Assembly: GCA_946902985.2 (NCBI GenBank)
Contig: OX336395.1
Location: forward strand, 16,160,708 to 16,224,707
Direction of reading: 5' to 3'
Source of the DNA: Meconema thalassinum
Lineage: Eukaryota; Arthropoda; Insecta; Orthoptera; Tettigoniidae
Length of the DNA stretch: 64,000 nt
Within the stretch, counting starts at the first letter, position 1, and each line of letters begins with the position of its first letter. This document shows, piece by piece, positions 12,101 to 23,696 of the stretch. The position numbers and the translations under genes were made by a program. The notes beneath the pieces were generated by a model, which was given only the letters and a program-made list of their open reading frames with translations, searched no databases and was not told the origin of the DNA.

Positions 12101-13287
12101 CATCCATGAAATGATGATTTCCTTCGAATTCCCAAGCGAATCAGCTGTTGGACTCCTCTCGTCAGGAACCGAATCCATCGCTCTGTGGTGCCATCTTGTC
12201 TCTATTCACGTTTACTCGATCATGTTGAACCTCGGATTACCCATAGCGGATATCGTCCAACTCCTTCTCGAAAAGTTCATGGAAACAGCGGACCCCCTAC
12301 TCTTCTTCTAATATACGCCACTGTTCCGATAAATGTTCAGTTTGAGAATTGTAAGTCCTCTCTCAACTTACTGCAAAGTTCTACTTGAGTAAAATAAAAT
12401 TTTTACTAGATAGTGTTCAAGATTACGATACACCCTGTATCTGTCTATAATTTGTAATCCATGAAAATGGCATAAGATAAAATTCTTATATATGCACGCT
12501 GTAATGTTCATCAGAGCCTATGCTAAACATTCAGTTTACTTGAAATAGTAAAAAGTCGTTTGAATGTATTATATAACAGCATGGTTATAAGGTTGTATGT
12601 GAAAGCCTGTGTTCGAACAACGTCGAAATGAAGCTTGAAATAAAGTCTTCATATGCGATCAGTGTGGTTTTGAAATACCCCGGCTATCTACAATTGTCTT
12701 CTCGGCTAGGTCGCCTGTATCAAAGACCCACGCGGCCTCTGTTGCTCGGTGATGCGAGAAATGTCGCCTACACTTGCCGTGACGGTTTACGTGTGTTGCG
12801 TGACCTTCAATGCCCGTCTCGCTGTGCTATGGAGCTGCTCTGTACTGCTCGCCTCATTGAGCCTAACTGAACTGCTCAGCGCTGTGTTCCAGCTTATGAG
12901 CTCCGTGCGGCACGTGGCTAATTCTCCCCACCACGGTGCTCCTACGTCACGAAGATAGTCTCGAACCCGACTCCTCTCGGCTGTTCTGTTATACAATAAC
13001 TTATTTCCATAAAATTATTTCCACATATAATTCATGTCATATATACTCTTCTAAGTTGTTTTAACTTATTATAATCCCATATATATTTCAATAAAGTTTC
13101 ACATCTTTATTAATAATTCTATCTTCTTACAGATTTCAATGCCTCCTTGATTCTTGACCTCCTACGTCATCTTGGCTTTCTTCTTGACGCGATCGATGCG
13201 CTATCTTATCTGAATGCTTCCCAAAACCTCAACTATAGCTTAATGTCAGCTGGCGTAGCCGATAGCCTAAAATAGGTATCGGGTACA
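9184..13287 (-). repeat. 3' LTR (minus-strand orientation)
   Basis: It is 4104 bp, bounded by TG...CA, and nearly identical to 16189-20292. It is AT-rich and without a credible protein. Two copies of a short motif containing 'CAATCGTATAAATACGAAGG' lie at about 11412-11440 and 11500-11525. Long LTRs without coding content recall LARD-type non-autonomous elements. Confidence 0.9.
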
Positions 13288-13443
13288 TCTCTCCCGTACA
13301 TCTCCTTTTTTTTAATCAGGATTGAGAAAAAAAAATACACTCTCAGGCATTCAATATATTATACATGTACACGATAGCTCTACAATTTCCTTTACTCAGC
13401 ATGATGGTACTTTCTGACTCTCTATAATGATGATTTCCAATGA

Positions 13444-15882
13444 TTAACGTCTTGATTCTGTGTTATTCTGACGTTTATTCCTTCTTTCTTCACTTGTGCT
13501 GGCTCGATTGACATCTCTCACTGTCTCTTCGAGTGGTGCACTAGGCTGTCTATCCTCTTGTCTTGACCTTTCATGTCCACGATTATCCCTTCTGTCATTA
13601 GGATCGTTTCTTCGGCCTTCCTGTCGGTCGTTTCTATTAAACTGTTGACCTTGGTTCCAATTATTCCTTCCCCGATATCTGTTATTATACCGATTCCTGT
13701 CCTGATACCTGGAATTTTGGTTATAATTCCTATACCGGCTATCTCTCGCTTCTTGATCGTATGGCCTTTCATATGGTCCTCTATATCGATCATTTCCTCT
13801 TGCGTTACGGATATTTCCTCGATTCCCATCGTTCCGTCGGTTTTCCCAGGAATCCCTTCTGTCCGTTTGAGCTGCATTGTCCACGACTACCGCATTTACT
13901 TCTTGCGTGTTTCTGTTGTCGTTCCGATTACTTCTCGGTGTAACCTGTGCGCTCGTATAATCCAATCGCCTCAATATGTCATCATAATGTTCCAGCGTAT
14001 TGGCTCCCGATGCTATCAAAGATCGCTGTACCTCTATCGGTAACTGTCGCGCTATAGCTTGCAAAAGCTCTTCTTCTGGCAATGGAGGAATAAGGAACTG
14101 TAATTTAGCCAGTTGTGACGTGAAGTAGTTGGCGTAATGCGTCGGATGTGACGTAGAATAGCGTTTAGAGTACATCTCCGCTCTTACGTTGAGTTGATCC
14201 TCGGCACTCCAGAATCTCCTCAAGAAAGCCATGGCGAATTGCTCCATGTTCGCAAAGTTGCTTCTGAACGCTCTAAACCACGTAAGTGCAGATCCATCTA
14301 AGGCGCGTTCTACTATCCTTAGCTCTCTTTCTTTGGCTACCCTGTGTTCCGCCATGTAGTCTCGAATATCTCGCAGAAATTCTACTGGTGTAACTCCTGT
14401 ATTTCCCGAAAACTTTCTCGGTTTGTCATCTAGGTTCCTTATAATTGTGACTGGACCTGAGTATCGTTCACTTGGACTCGACGTACTCCTACTCGAACTT
14501 GGATTCTCCTGAGGGGTTGAACTGACCCTTTCGAATGTCACATTCGGTTGCATTTGACGGTCTTCTACCATGCTCGTGTCTTGATTTGTCATACTGCGGT
14601 CTATCGCTGTCTGATTTATCAATGTTTCCCCTGATGTCACATTATGACTGGTAAAACTGTTAACTATGGATTCTAGTTTCGTCATCCTGTCTTCTGCTAA
14701 TCTCTTGACCTGAGTCTTCAACTCATCTAACGATGTAACATCCTGCGTCTTGTTACTTTCGTCTAGATCGTTCCTCAACTTGTCAATTTTTCCTTCGCAC
14801 GTGTTCTTCACTAACGCGACTTGTTCTTTCAACAGATCAACATCTGTTCTAAATAGTGTTGAATCTAATTTCATCGCTTCCTTGCTTTCCGTAAACCTAA
14901 CTTCTAAGTTTGCCATACCTGCGATTAATTTTTCATCTAACCCGTCACGTTTCTCTTTTGCTTCGGCATCGACCTCATTATATCGTTCCTCAACAATTGC
15001 TCCGACTCTATTTTTAAATAAAGTTAAGTTTTCGTTAACCTTTTGCTCTATATCGTCGTCTATCTTTCTAATATCCTTCTGAAATTGATTTTCTAACGAC
15101 TTTATATTAGAATTGACCTCTCCCAAGACTTCATCTTTAATGGTCCCAATTACTGTCTTCAAATCTTTTATTTCGTTACCTAGATTCGTTTCTAGACCCT
15201 TAATCTTAGTCTCGAAAGATACTTCGGTAGACCAATCTTGAATTTTTCCTACATCTGCCACTAAACCATCGATGTCGAATCTCAACTTCGATACATCTGA
15301 CTTAATGTCTTTCTGTATGGTCATAACGTCTGTTCTTAAAGTAAAAATATTTTCTTCCCCTCTATTTTCCAACTCGATAATATTTTTCCTTAATATCTGA
15401 ACATTTTCCTCTCCTTTCATGTTTACTGCAATTATGTCTAATTGTAAAGTTTTCAACATCTCATTATTCTTTAAAGTTAAACTATTCTCTAATCTGGTTA
15501 ACTTATTTTCTAATTCAGTATTAGTCTCTTCACTACGAGACTGTAATTTCTCTTCTAATAACTTAAAATTATCCTTCAAGTTAGCTTCACTATTTGACTG
15601 TAGCCTAGTCTCTAACAACATCAACTCATCTTTGCTATTTGACTGTAACCTAGTCTCTAACGATTTTAAATTATCTTCACTAGTTGACTGCAATAATTTC
15701 AAATTTTCTTCACTACTAGTTTGCAATGCTTGTACATTCTCTTTACATTTAGCTTCTAATCTAGCTTCTGAATTATTAATTTGTTCTTTAACTTCAGTGT
15801 CCATCTTAGAAATGGTTTCTGCAATTCCAGACATACCCGTCTGTAACTCTCCTAACACCTTCGCTAAATCCTCTGGCAACAT
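13444..15882 (-). CDS. gag: Gag-like polyprotein of the LTR retrotransposon
   Basis: The 812-aa product should form the cytoplasmic particle of the element. Residues of roughly 1-420 are a long coiled coil, with degenerate repeats around 'LETRLQSNS' near the N-terminus that suggest internal duplication. A Ty3/gypsy-type retrotransposon Gag domain follows at about 480-650, with blocks such as 'PRKFSGNTGVTPVEFLRDI', 'ALTWFRAFRSNF' and 'AFLRRFW'. The last 150 residues are rich in Arg, Asn, Asp and Gly and are probably RNA-binding. No CCHC zinc knuckle is present. The frame is open throughout, consistent with a young insertion. No pol gene follows before the 3' LTR. Confidence 0.85.
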   Translation of the reverse strand: MLPEDLAKVLGELQTGMSGIAETISKMDTEVKEQINNSEARLEAKCKENVQALQTSSEENLKLLQSTSEDNLKSLETRLQSNSKDELMLLETRLQSNSEANLKDNFKLLEEKLQSRSEETNTELENKLTRLENSLTLKNNEMLKTLQLDIIAVNMKGEENVQILRKNIIELENRGEENIFTLRTDVMTIQKDIKSDVSKLRFDIDGLVADVGKIQDWSTEVSFETKIKGLETNLGNEIKDLKTVIGTIKDEVLGEVNSNIKSLENQFQKDIRKIDDDIEQKVNENLTLFKNRVGAIVEERYNEVDAEAKEKRDGLDEKLIAGMANLEVRFTESKEAMKLDSTLFRTDVDLLKEQVALVKNTCEGKIDKLRNDLDESNKTQDVTSLDELKTQVKRLAEDRMTKLESIVNSFTSHNVTSGETLINQTAIDRSMTNQDTSMVEDRQMQPNVTFERVSSTPQENPSSSRSTSSPSERYSGPVTIIRNLDDKPRKFSGNTGVTPVEFLRDIRDYMAEHRVAKERELRIVERALDGSALTWFRAFRSNFANMEQFAMAFLRRFWSAEDQLNVRAEMYSKRYSTSHPTHYANYFTSQLAKLQFLIPPLPEEELLQAIARQLPIEVQRSLIASGANTLEHYDDILRRLDYTSAQVTPRSNRNDNRNTQEVNAVVVDNAAQTDRRDSWENRRNDGNRGNIRNARGNDRYRGPYERPYDQEARDSRYRNYNQNSRYQDRNRYNNRYRGRNNWNQGQQFNRNDRQEGRRNDPNDRRDNRGHERSRQEDRQPSAPLEETVRDVNRASTSEERRNKRQNNTESRR

Positions 15883-16188
15883 AATTATATTTCAATATAG
15901 AATTATATAGAGACGTTAGACAACAACACATCACGATGTCTCAATTCCTGCATTCACTTGGGTATAGGGAAAAATATCTTATAACTAACATGATATTACT
16001 AATACGATTAACATGAACACTGGATTGGGCACACAAGTACATTGTCTGACTAAGTATAATAAATTTTGTAACACACTTAAATGAACTTGAGATCAATCTC
16101 TCAGTAATCTAAATCTGATGTGATTCCATAGAATTAACAAAATCGAAAAGCCCCACTAGTTGGATAAAGCCAATTCTCCCTCTCTCTC

Positions 16189-19100
16189 TGTACCCGTTCG
16201 TCCTGGGGATGCGATGACCCATCTGCTATAACATCACATCCCTGGAGTTCCAGGACAGAGCGGAGTTAAATGAACCTCTAGTCAAATAAGGAATGTGTCG
16301 GAAATTCAGCTGAGTTCTTGAAAAAGCAGTGGGTTTCACGAGACAAAGTATCTCTAGGGTCGTTACGGGCTTAAGTTAATAAAAATAATTCAAATATAAA
16401 TGGGCGCCATCAACTGAATTCCTAGCAAAACCACTTCCTTTCCGGATAAGCCTTACTCCAGACAAGGAAAGAAAAAGGAACATCACACCATCATCAGATC
16501 ACAACTAAGATAAAAACAAATTTATTTTACTTTGAAAGTCAGACAGACATTTTAAATATAATTCCTACCTAAGAGTATGGTCGAATGCAAAGTTAAATTG
16601 TCATTGTCCAAAAAATCGAACCATCTCCTTTCTAATGCAAAATTATTTCAATCCACTTATCAAGAAAAATGTATAAAGTTCTCTTGGGTTCTCAGGATCA
16701 CTGTATCACTATGTCTTTCGTCACTGACATTTGTGAAACCTGAGACCTAATTCTCTTTAATTTAACATCAATGTGGATTTAATTAAGTTACTAATCTGCC
16801 TAAACATACACATATAATAATCACTCATGTTAAATATCACATAAATTATGGTTTGCATGGTATAATTTGAACGTAGAACATGTTAATCAAATGTTCCTAA
16901 ACATTGAATAATTAATTTACATTATTTACATCGTCATTAATCTCTTATCTGTGAATTACAGAAAATTCAAATTCTCATTGGTCATCCTCATCATTATTAT
17001 CAAAATTAAATATTTCTTACATTAATTCTCACTTCAAAATTCCAAATATTCCTGTCAGAATCGTTAATTCCTCACCATTACATCATTTAAATTCACATTT
17101 CAAGTTGTAATTCCTTCGAATTATCTCTCAATTAAATTTATTTAATTGCATATAAATTCATTTATCATCAGCTTCTTTAATTAATCATCACCTTCTAATT
17201 CAGTTATTCATCATCATTACAATCGTCTAATAATTCATTTCAATCAGTTTAATTAATTCAATCTTTAATTCATCCACTTATTTAATTCATCGATTTATTT
17301 CAAAATTTAATTTATCAACTTATTTAAATTTCAATCATCTGGTTATTTAGATTTTATTATTTCATCTAGTCATTCTGATTTTTATTTCATTAGGTCAGAT
17401 CGTTAATATGCTTAAATCTCAGATTATTATTTCATTAATTATTATTTTCAGAAAATCTTGTATTATCAACTTCATTTATTTGTTTAATTTCCTAACAAAT
17501 TGTTTAATAAGGTTTATAGAACGTTGTCTTACAGTTTTATTACTTCCAAGTTATATCTCGTATTTAATTTATCATGCCAAAAATATTATTGTCTCCACGA
17601 CATCACGTTGGATCTAACTATCCACAACGACATTATATTTCTTCAATATTCCAAATATCACATTTGAATATAAGAATTACTACAAAAACTCCATAAATAT
17701 TCAGCACATACAGCATGAATCTCAACAAATACGCTAGACTGGGTACAACGACCTCATGTCCGCTTCAAAATACATTATCAACGTTGCAACTACCAAATGG
17801 CAAATTCCACAAAATGCCTATCACAAACTTCATTTAACCACGTTGCATGATCTACAAAAATATATAAATGGCTTCAAATTATTAACGCACATAATCTCCA
17901 ATGACTGTAATTACTCTGATCACATCTAGACAACTTCTTAAACAATTGGAAAAATATTACTTCAGTAATTTATGATCTGTTTTCAAATAGCATAAATTCT
18001 CTTTCACAAGTTTCATAATTCACATCGTAGAAAAACACCAATGTGCTATAATCTCTCACATCAAAATCTGCAATACTGATCTGCCTTAAAATAATTATGA
18101 CCATTAATGATTAATCTTATAAGATTCAATTACTTTAAATCCTTCTCAAAGGTATCAAACACAATTATAAAAATCATCAAAGCATCAGCTGTGACAGCTG
18201 TTAAATCTGAAATTACTCTCAAAAGAGTATAGCAACAAAATATTGGATTGGCAAACAAGAATTACTAAATGCAATCCTGTTGACATTTATCGTTACTTTA
18301 TTTAACAAAATTTCGACTGATATGTGACTAGTAGTTCCTTGTTTAATTCACTTACATCTCGTGTACATTCGGATGATAAAATGAGTTCCTCAATGGCGAG
18401 TAAGATGTGTAACCACCGTGCAATCGTATAAATACGAAGGACCTCGCCCCGTCGACTTGGATGATAGTTCCCTGAACGGTGGGTAAGGTGAGTAGCCACC
18501 ATACAATCGTATAAATACGAAGGACCCCACCTCGTAGGCTATATGAGTGAATGTACTAGAAAGGAATCAACAAGTTTCTAGTTGTCATATAAAAGCGACG
18601 TTCATTCACTAAAGTGAATAACTTCTTAATATCTCCAAACAATCCAATGGAAAAATCCCTACTGATGAATAATACACACTCGCTAGTATGCAATGAACTG
18701 ACGAAGTAGTTTCTGATAATCAATTGCAGATCACGAGTTCGAAATACTCGCTACTCAAAAAAAAACTATTCATGAAAAATATCCTAGCTGGAAAAATGTC
18801 TATAAGACCAAACATCTTCTTAATAAAGCCAAACAACGGTGAGAATATCGAATAATGATGCCTGCCATATCATATGGTCACTCCATATTCTAGCAAATTC
18901 GAAGTATATAAATTCAAACCATGTCTTAATAATCAAATCACTCCTATTAGAAAAATATACATGTGTGCCCAGTATTCATGAAAATAATCGTATCAGGTAG
19001 ATAGAACTCTTACAATACCTTTCATTATCAGTTGTAATATAATTTCCAAGATCGTCGATTTTCCCTACCTAAAGATTTCTCGTAAGATCGGCGTGAATAT

Positions 19101-20292
19101 CATTTCATCCATGAAATGATGATTTCCTTCGAATTCCCAAGCGAATCAGCTGTTGGACTCCTCTCGTCAGGAACCGAATCCATCGCTCTGTGGTGCCATC
19201 TTGTCTCTATTCACGTTTACTCGATCATGTTGAACCTCGGATTACCCATAGCGGATATCGTCCAACTCCTTCTCGAAAAGTTCATGGAAACAGCGGACCC
19301 CCTACTCTTCTTCTAATATACGCCACTGTTCCGATAAATGTTCAGTTTGAGAATTGTAAGTCCTCTCTCAACTTACTGCAAAGTTCTACTTGAGTAAAAT
19401 AAAATTTTTACTAGATAGTGTTCAAGATTACGATACACCCTGTATCTGTCTATAATTTGTAATCCATGAAAATGGCATAAGATAAAATTCTTATATATGC
19501 ACGCTGTAATGTTCATCAGAGCCTATGCTAAACATTCAGTTTACTTGAAATAGTAAAAAGTCGTTTGAATGTATTATATAACAGCATGGTTATAAGGTTG
19601 TATGTGAAAGCCTGTGTTCGAACAACGTCGAAATGAAGCTTGAAATAAAGTCTTCATATGCGATCAGTGTGGTTTTGAAATACCCCGGCTATCTACAATT
19701 GTCTTCTCGGCTAGGTCGCCTGTATCAAAGACCCACGCGGCCTCTGTTGCTCGGTGATGCGAGAAATGTCGCCTACACTTGCCGTGACGGTTTACGTGTG
19801 TTGCGTGACCTTCAATGCCCGTCTCGCTGTGCTATGGAGCTGCTCTGTACTGCTCGCCTCATTGAGCCTAACTGAACTGCTCAGCGCTGTGTTCCAGCTT
19901 ATGAGCTCCGTGCGGCACGTGGCTAATTCTCCCCACCACGGTGCTCCTACGTCACGAAGATAGTCTCGAACCCGACTCCTCTCGGCTGTTCTGTTATACA
20001 ATAACTTATTTCCATAAAATTATTTCCACATATAATTCATGTCATATATACTCTTCTAAGTTGTTTTAACTTATTATAATCCCATATATATTTCAATAAA
20101 GTTTCACATCTTTATTAATAATTCTATCTTCTTACAGATTTCAATGCCTCCTTGATTCTTGACCTCCTACGTCATCTTGGCTTTCTTCTTGACGCGATCG
20201 ATGCGCTATCTTATCTGAATGCTTCCCAAAACCTCAACTATAGCTTAATGTCAGCTGGCGTAGCCGATAGCCTAAAATAGGTATCGGGTACA
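16189..20292 (-). repeat. 5' LTR (minus-strand orientation)
   Basis: It is 4104 bp and drives minus-strand transcription toward gag. It is offset by exactly 7005 bp from the 3' copy. Immediately downstream in its own orientation (16188 and below) lies a GA-rich stretch and then TGGCTTTATCC, a candidate primer-binding region; I cannot assign the tRNA. Confidence 0.9.
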
Positions 20293-22232
20293 GTGTTGAA
20301 TGCTGCAAACGGTTTTTCAGTTTCCAAATGCACAATGTCCAATCCACCACATCGAGTTACAATAAATCCATCCTTTTTAAGCAAGTCTAAATTACCATGA
20401 CTCTTTAAAAACATAGATTTTAAATATCCTCTTAAGTAGCACACATGTTTACATTTTTCACTTTCTACAAGCACTCCAACGCGTGGATAAGTTCCTTTGT
20501 AATTAACAGTAAATGCTGAGAGTTTGTATTTCCCACTCACATCTAGATTTTGCCAGGGACTTTGTTTAAAGTAAACTGTAAACCTGTTTCTTGCATCCAC
20601 AATCGTCTGTTCTTTCTGCAACACTGCTTCGTACTCTTCCTTTAGGGCAGTAGTCTCTGCAACATACTCCACTTTCCTTTTTTTTATCTCAATTTCCTCT
20701 AACTCCAATTTTCGTTTCCTTACACATAGCACATTAACTGTACTCAATGGGGTAATTTCCTTAAGAGGGTATGGTTTAAGTCTGTTAGATTTATTGGTTC
20801 TTTTTCTCAACACCTGGGGAGGAATATTATTTGTAGGAGTCAATCCTAATTCGCTAATGTTTATGTTTGCGGGAATTGTGGAAAACAATGTCCTGGATTG
20901 GGAAAAGAATGTTTCCCCAGCTTTAAGATAGCATTTCTGTATAATGCGAACATTGTTGTTTCCAGAATCATCGTTAACAATTTCTACAAAGTTTACAGGT
21001 AAGTAATTAAAACTATAGGCAGAGAGAGCATAGTTTATCATCTTTTCCCGATCTTGTCCATCGCGCAGTTCGATTTGCACACCAGTCAATTTCCGAGTAT
21101 TTTTATTACCCCAATACACAAATTGCAAAACTTTGTTAAACACCACACAGCAACTATTTCGTAGGTTATCCGATAGTTTGGTCCACATGGACGCGATCGG
21201 CACCGAGTACAGGGGCGCTTCTTTTAAGTAATGTTTGTTGGCGTTTAATACACTAACACAATCTTCGAGTGGGTCAAATACACCATCCATTTTGTAGTTG
21301 TAAATTGTTGCCTCTAGTCTTGTAATACCATGTTCTTTAGCTAAGTAAGACGTAAACGTTTCCCTTAGACGGGAGTCTGGACATCGGATAAAGTCTATAA
21401 TATGGTTTCCAATGACTTTGTTTACACCAGGACTTGTAATTTGACATATAAATTTGTTATATATCTTTATTCTAGAATTAGAGTTCATCCATGTTAAACA
21501 GTCTATACCAACCGTTTTATCATTGTTCACAATCACATTACACTTTTCTCGATACTCTCCTTGCACACAAAAGTTGTGATTCGATGTTAGATAATCACAC
21601 ATCTCTGCCTTGTTAAAAACACCAGCCAAATCTTGGGTTATGTCCAAATCCATAAGATAAAACTCCTCAGCACGAAGCTGTTGCAATATCTCTGGAAGTT
21701 CGGCTAACAGAACATCTAATTTAACATCAGCTAGCTCCACTTTGTATGGTATAGCCACAGGATTTTTATACTTTTCCATAATGTTAACCATTCCTTTCTC
21801 CCCAAGCTGTGTCCTGAGTCCCCGTGCCATTGCACACTCGTTATTGAGTAGAGGAAATTGTAGCTTTGCCTTAACACCATGTTTAGCAGAGATGAACTTG
21901 GAGAATTTACCACGTAAATAGAGGTTGAAAGCACCACACACCTCTTTCTTTAGCAGCACAGACTTACTATTTTCCAATTGTTCTTGGCAGTCCACTTGAT
22001 CACATATCCTAACCACCATAATGTTATCACAAAACGGCTCCGTAATCGGTGTAAGTAGATTAACATTTTTATCACTTAGGAGCGTCTCGTTTTCTGTGTA
22101 GTTTATATTACCAATGTCTGTAACCAGATTGTCCAGGTTTTCCAACAACAACCACAACCCAAACCGCTCGTTGGTAGGCTTTATTCTGTTCCCCATAAGT
22201 TGGGGGACACTAAACAATTTAGAGAGAGACAT
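20293..22232 (-). pseudogene. N-terminal part of the element 1 large gene, left copy
   Basis: It starts at the same internal methionine as the right-arm gene and runs about 647 codons to the LTR insertion. Beyond it the frame continues about 18 codons into LTR sequence before a stop, so a truncated protein is possible. It lacks the C-terminal OB-like segment. Two substitutions relative to the right copy are visible (Leu for Val near the start, Lys for Arg in the middle). Its TATA box mirrors that of the right copy at about 22285-22292. Confidence 0.9.
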
Positions 22233-22540
22233 CTTCACACTTTCAACTACCACGAAGCACTGATCAAATGCATCTGTAGCGTCTCTTATATATACCATTA
22301 ATCAATTCTATTTTTAGATTATGGCGTAACTGACAACGCTTGTCGGCATAAAGCAGTACACATATAAATACAAAATCTCTCGAACATTGCCGGAGACTGC
22401 CCAAGGTTAACGATTGGAACTCAAACAAGATTTAACTTGTCACATGACGTAACAAAAAGTTAAATGATTTAATTGCATGGGAATGTTGCTTTACCTAAAA
22501 TGTAATACTATGCAAGTGTTTATCATTTTACAATCAGCTT

Positions 22541-22630
22541 GTGTATTGGCTTTTTATGTTGGCTTTTTTGTTGGCTTTTGTTGGCTTGTGTTGGCTTTTT
22601 TGTTGGCTTTTGTTGGCTTTTGTATTAGCT
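22541..22630. repeat. TTGGC minisatellite, left arm of element 1
   Basis: Units of 10-13 bp each start TTGGC and continue with T, G and A. The right-arm counterpart (23287-23388) has more units, so the array has changed length since the arms formed. Open frames through it (repeated LAF/VGF/WL) are repeat translations, not genes. Confidence 0.8.
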
Positions 22631-22920
22631 CTCTCATATTTGCTCTTGCTTGTGGGGGGCTTATTATTTGGTCTTGGAAAGTATGTCAGTCCTTTTTTAT
22701 GGCTGCAAAATGCTTACAGCCATGTTTGTAAGCAGCAACAACAACAACAACACACAAAATTCCCCCCCCCCCCCCCCAAAAAAAACCAAAGTACTCTAAG
22801 CTTTATCAATGACTCTCAACTCTTACACTTACCTCTATCCCATGCCTCGTCAAAAAATTAGTGTATTTTTCAAATTTTTCTATAAATATTTGGAAAGTAG
22901 GCTATGTCATTAATCTAAAA

Positions 22921-22984
22921 GTCCAATTTGGACTGAGAGTGGTATAGAGGTAGGTGTTGGAGTTAACATATGTCTTTTCAGGAT
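22921..22984. other. Centre loop of element 1 palindrome
   Basis: This 64-bp spacer separates the arms: 'TAATCTAAAA' ends the left arm at 22920 and its inverse begins at 22985. The spacer holds a diverged copy of an arm motif (GATAGAGGTAAGTGTAAGAG at about 23065-23085). It may therefore be remnant sequence from a fold-back event. Confidence 0.75.
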
Positions 22985-23286
22985 TTTTAGATTAATGACA
23001 TAGCCTACTTTCCAAATATTTATAGAAAAATTTGAAAAATACACTAATTTTTTGACGAGGCATGGGATAGAGGTAAGTGTAAGAGTTGAGAGTCATTGAT
23101 AAAGCTTAGAGTACTTTGGTTTTTTTTTTTTGGGGGGGGGGGGGGGGAATTTTGTGTGTTGTTGTTGTTGTTGCTGCTTACAAACATGGCTGTAAGCATT
23201 TTGCAGCCATAAAAAAGGACTGACATACTTTCCAAGACCAAATAATAAGCCCCCCACAAGCAAGAGCAAATATGAGAGAGCTAATA

Positions 23287-23388
23287 CAAAAGCCAACAAA
23301 AGCCAACAAAAAAGCCAACACAAGCCAACAAAAGCCAACAAAAGCCAACAAAAGCCAACAAAAAAGCCAACATAAAAAGCCAATACAC
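23287..23388. repeat. TTGGC (GCCAA) minisatellite, right arm of element 1
   Basis: Direct units of 10-13 bp carry AAGCCAAC on the plus strand. The array sits between the palindrome centre and the promoter of the large gene, the same relative place as the long array in element 2. Confidence 0.8.
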
Positions 23389-23510
23389 AAGCTGATTGTA
23401 AAATGTTAAACACTTGCATAGTATTACATTTTAGGTAAAGCAACATTCCCATGCAATTAAATCATTTAACTTTTTGTTACGTCATGTGACAAGTTAAATC
23501 TTGTTTGAGT

Positions 23511-23548
23511 TCCAATCGTTAACCTTGGGCAGTCTCCGGCAATGTTCG
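23511..23548 (+). repeat. 38-bp direct repeat upstream of the large gene
   Basis: This 38-bp sequence begins TCCAATCGTTAAC and recurs at 26298-26335, downstream of the gene, in the same orientation with four mismatches. Mirrored copies lie at 22381-22418 and 8481-8518 in the left arm. The pair brackets promoter, gene and polyadenylation signal. Confidence 0.75.
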
Positions 23549-23634
23549 AGAGATTTTGTATTTATATGTGTACTGCTTTCTGCCGACAAGCGTTGTCAGT
23601 TACGTCATAATCTAAAAATAGAATTGATTAATGG

Positions 23635-23670
23635 TATATATAAGAGACGCTACAGATGCATTTGATCAGT
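23635..23670 (+). promoter_or_regulatory. TATA box and initiator of the large gene
   Basis: TATATAAG at 23637-23644 is followed by the arthropod-type initiator TCAGT at 23666-23670. Its A is 31 bp from the first TATA base, the expected spacing. Transcription would start about 29 nt before the methionine at 23697. The longer open frame from 23631 overlaps the TATA box and cannot all be translated from this promoter. Confidence 0.7.
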
Positions 23671-23696
23671 GCTTCGTGGTAGTTGAAAGTGTGAAG

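Larger units (their letters stand above)
9184..20292 (-). mobile_element. Gag-only LTR retrotransposon with 4.1-kb LTRs
   Basis: The element (11,109 bp) begins TGTACCCG and ends CGGGTACA, with 4-bp target duplications GTGT. Two LTRs of 4104 bp each flank an internal region of about 2.9 kb that codes only for Gag on the minus strand. No protease, reverse transcriptase or integrase is seen. I noticed only two differences between the LTRs (10103/17108 and 11883/18888), so the insertion is very recent. Just inside the 3' LTR (13288 onward) the minus strand has a purine-rich tract suitable as a polypurine primer. It depends on enzymes from another Ty3/gypsy-type element, an inference from the Gag type and the 4-bp duplication. 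Confidence 0.9.

Noticed and set aside
13573..15910. Plus-strand frames opposite gag
   Set aside because: They are antisense shadows of the minus-strand Gag frame.
23631..23696. Start of the large element 1 protein at 23631
   Set aside because: The codons overlap the TATA box and lie before the initiator, so they would not be in the mRNA.
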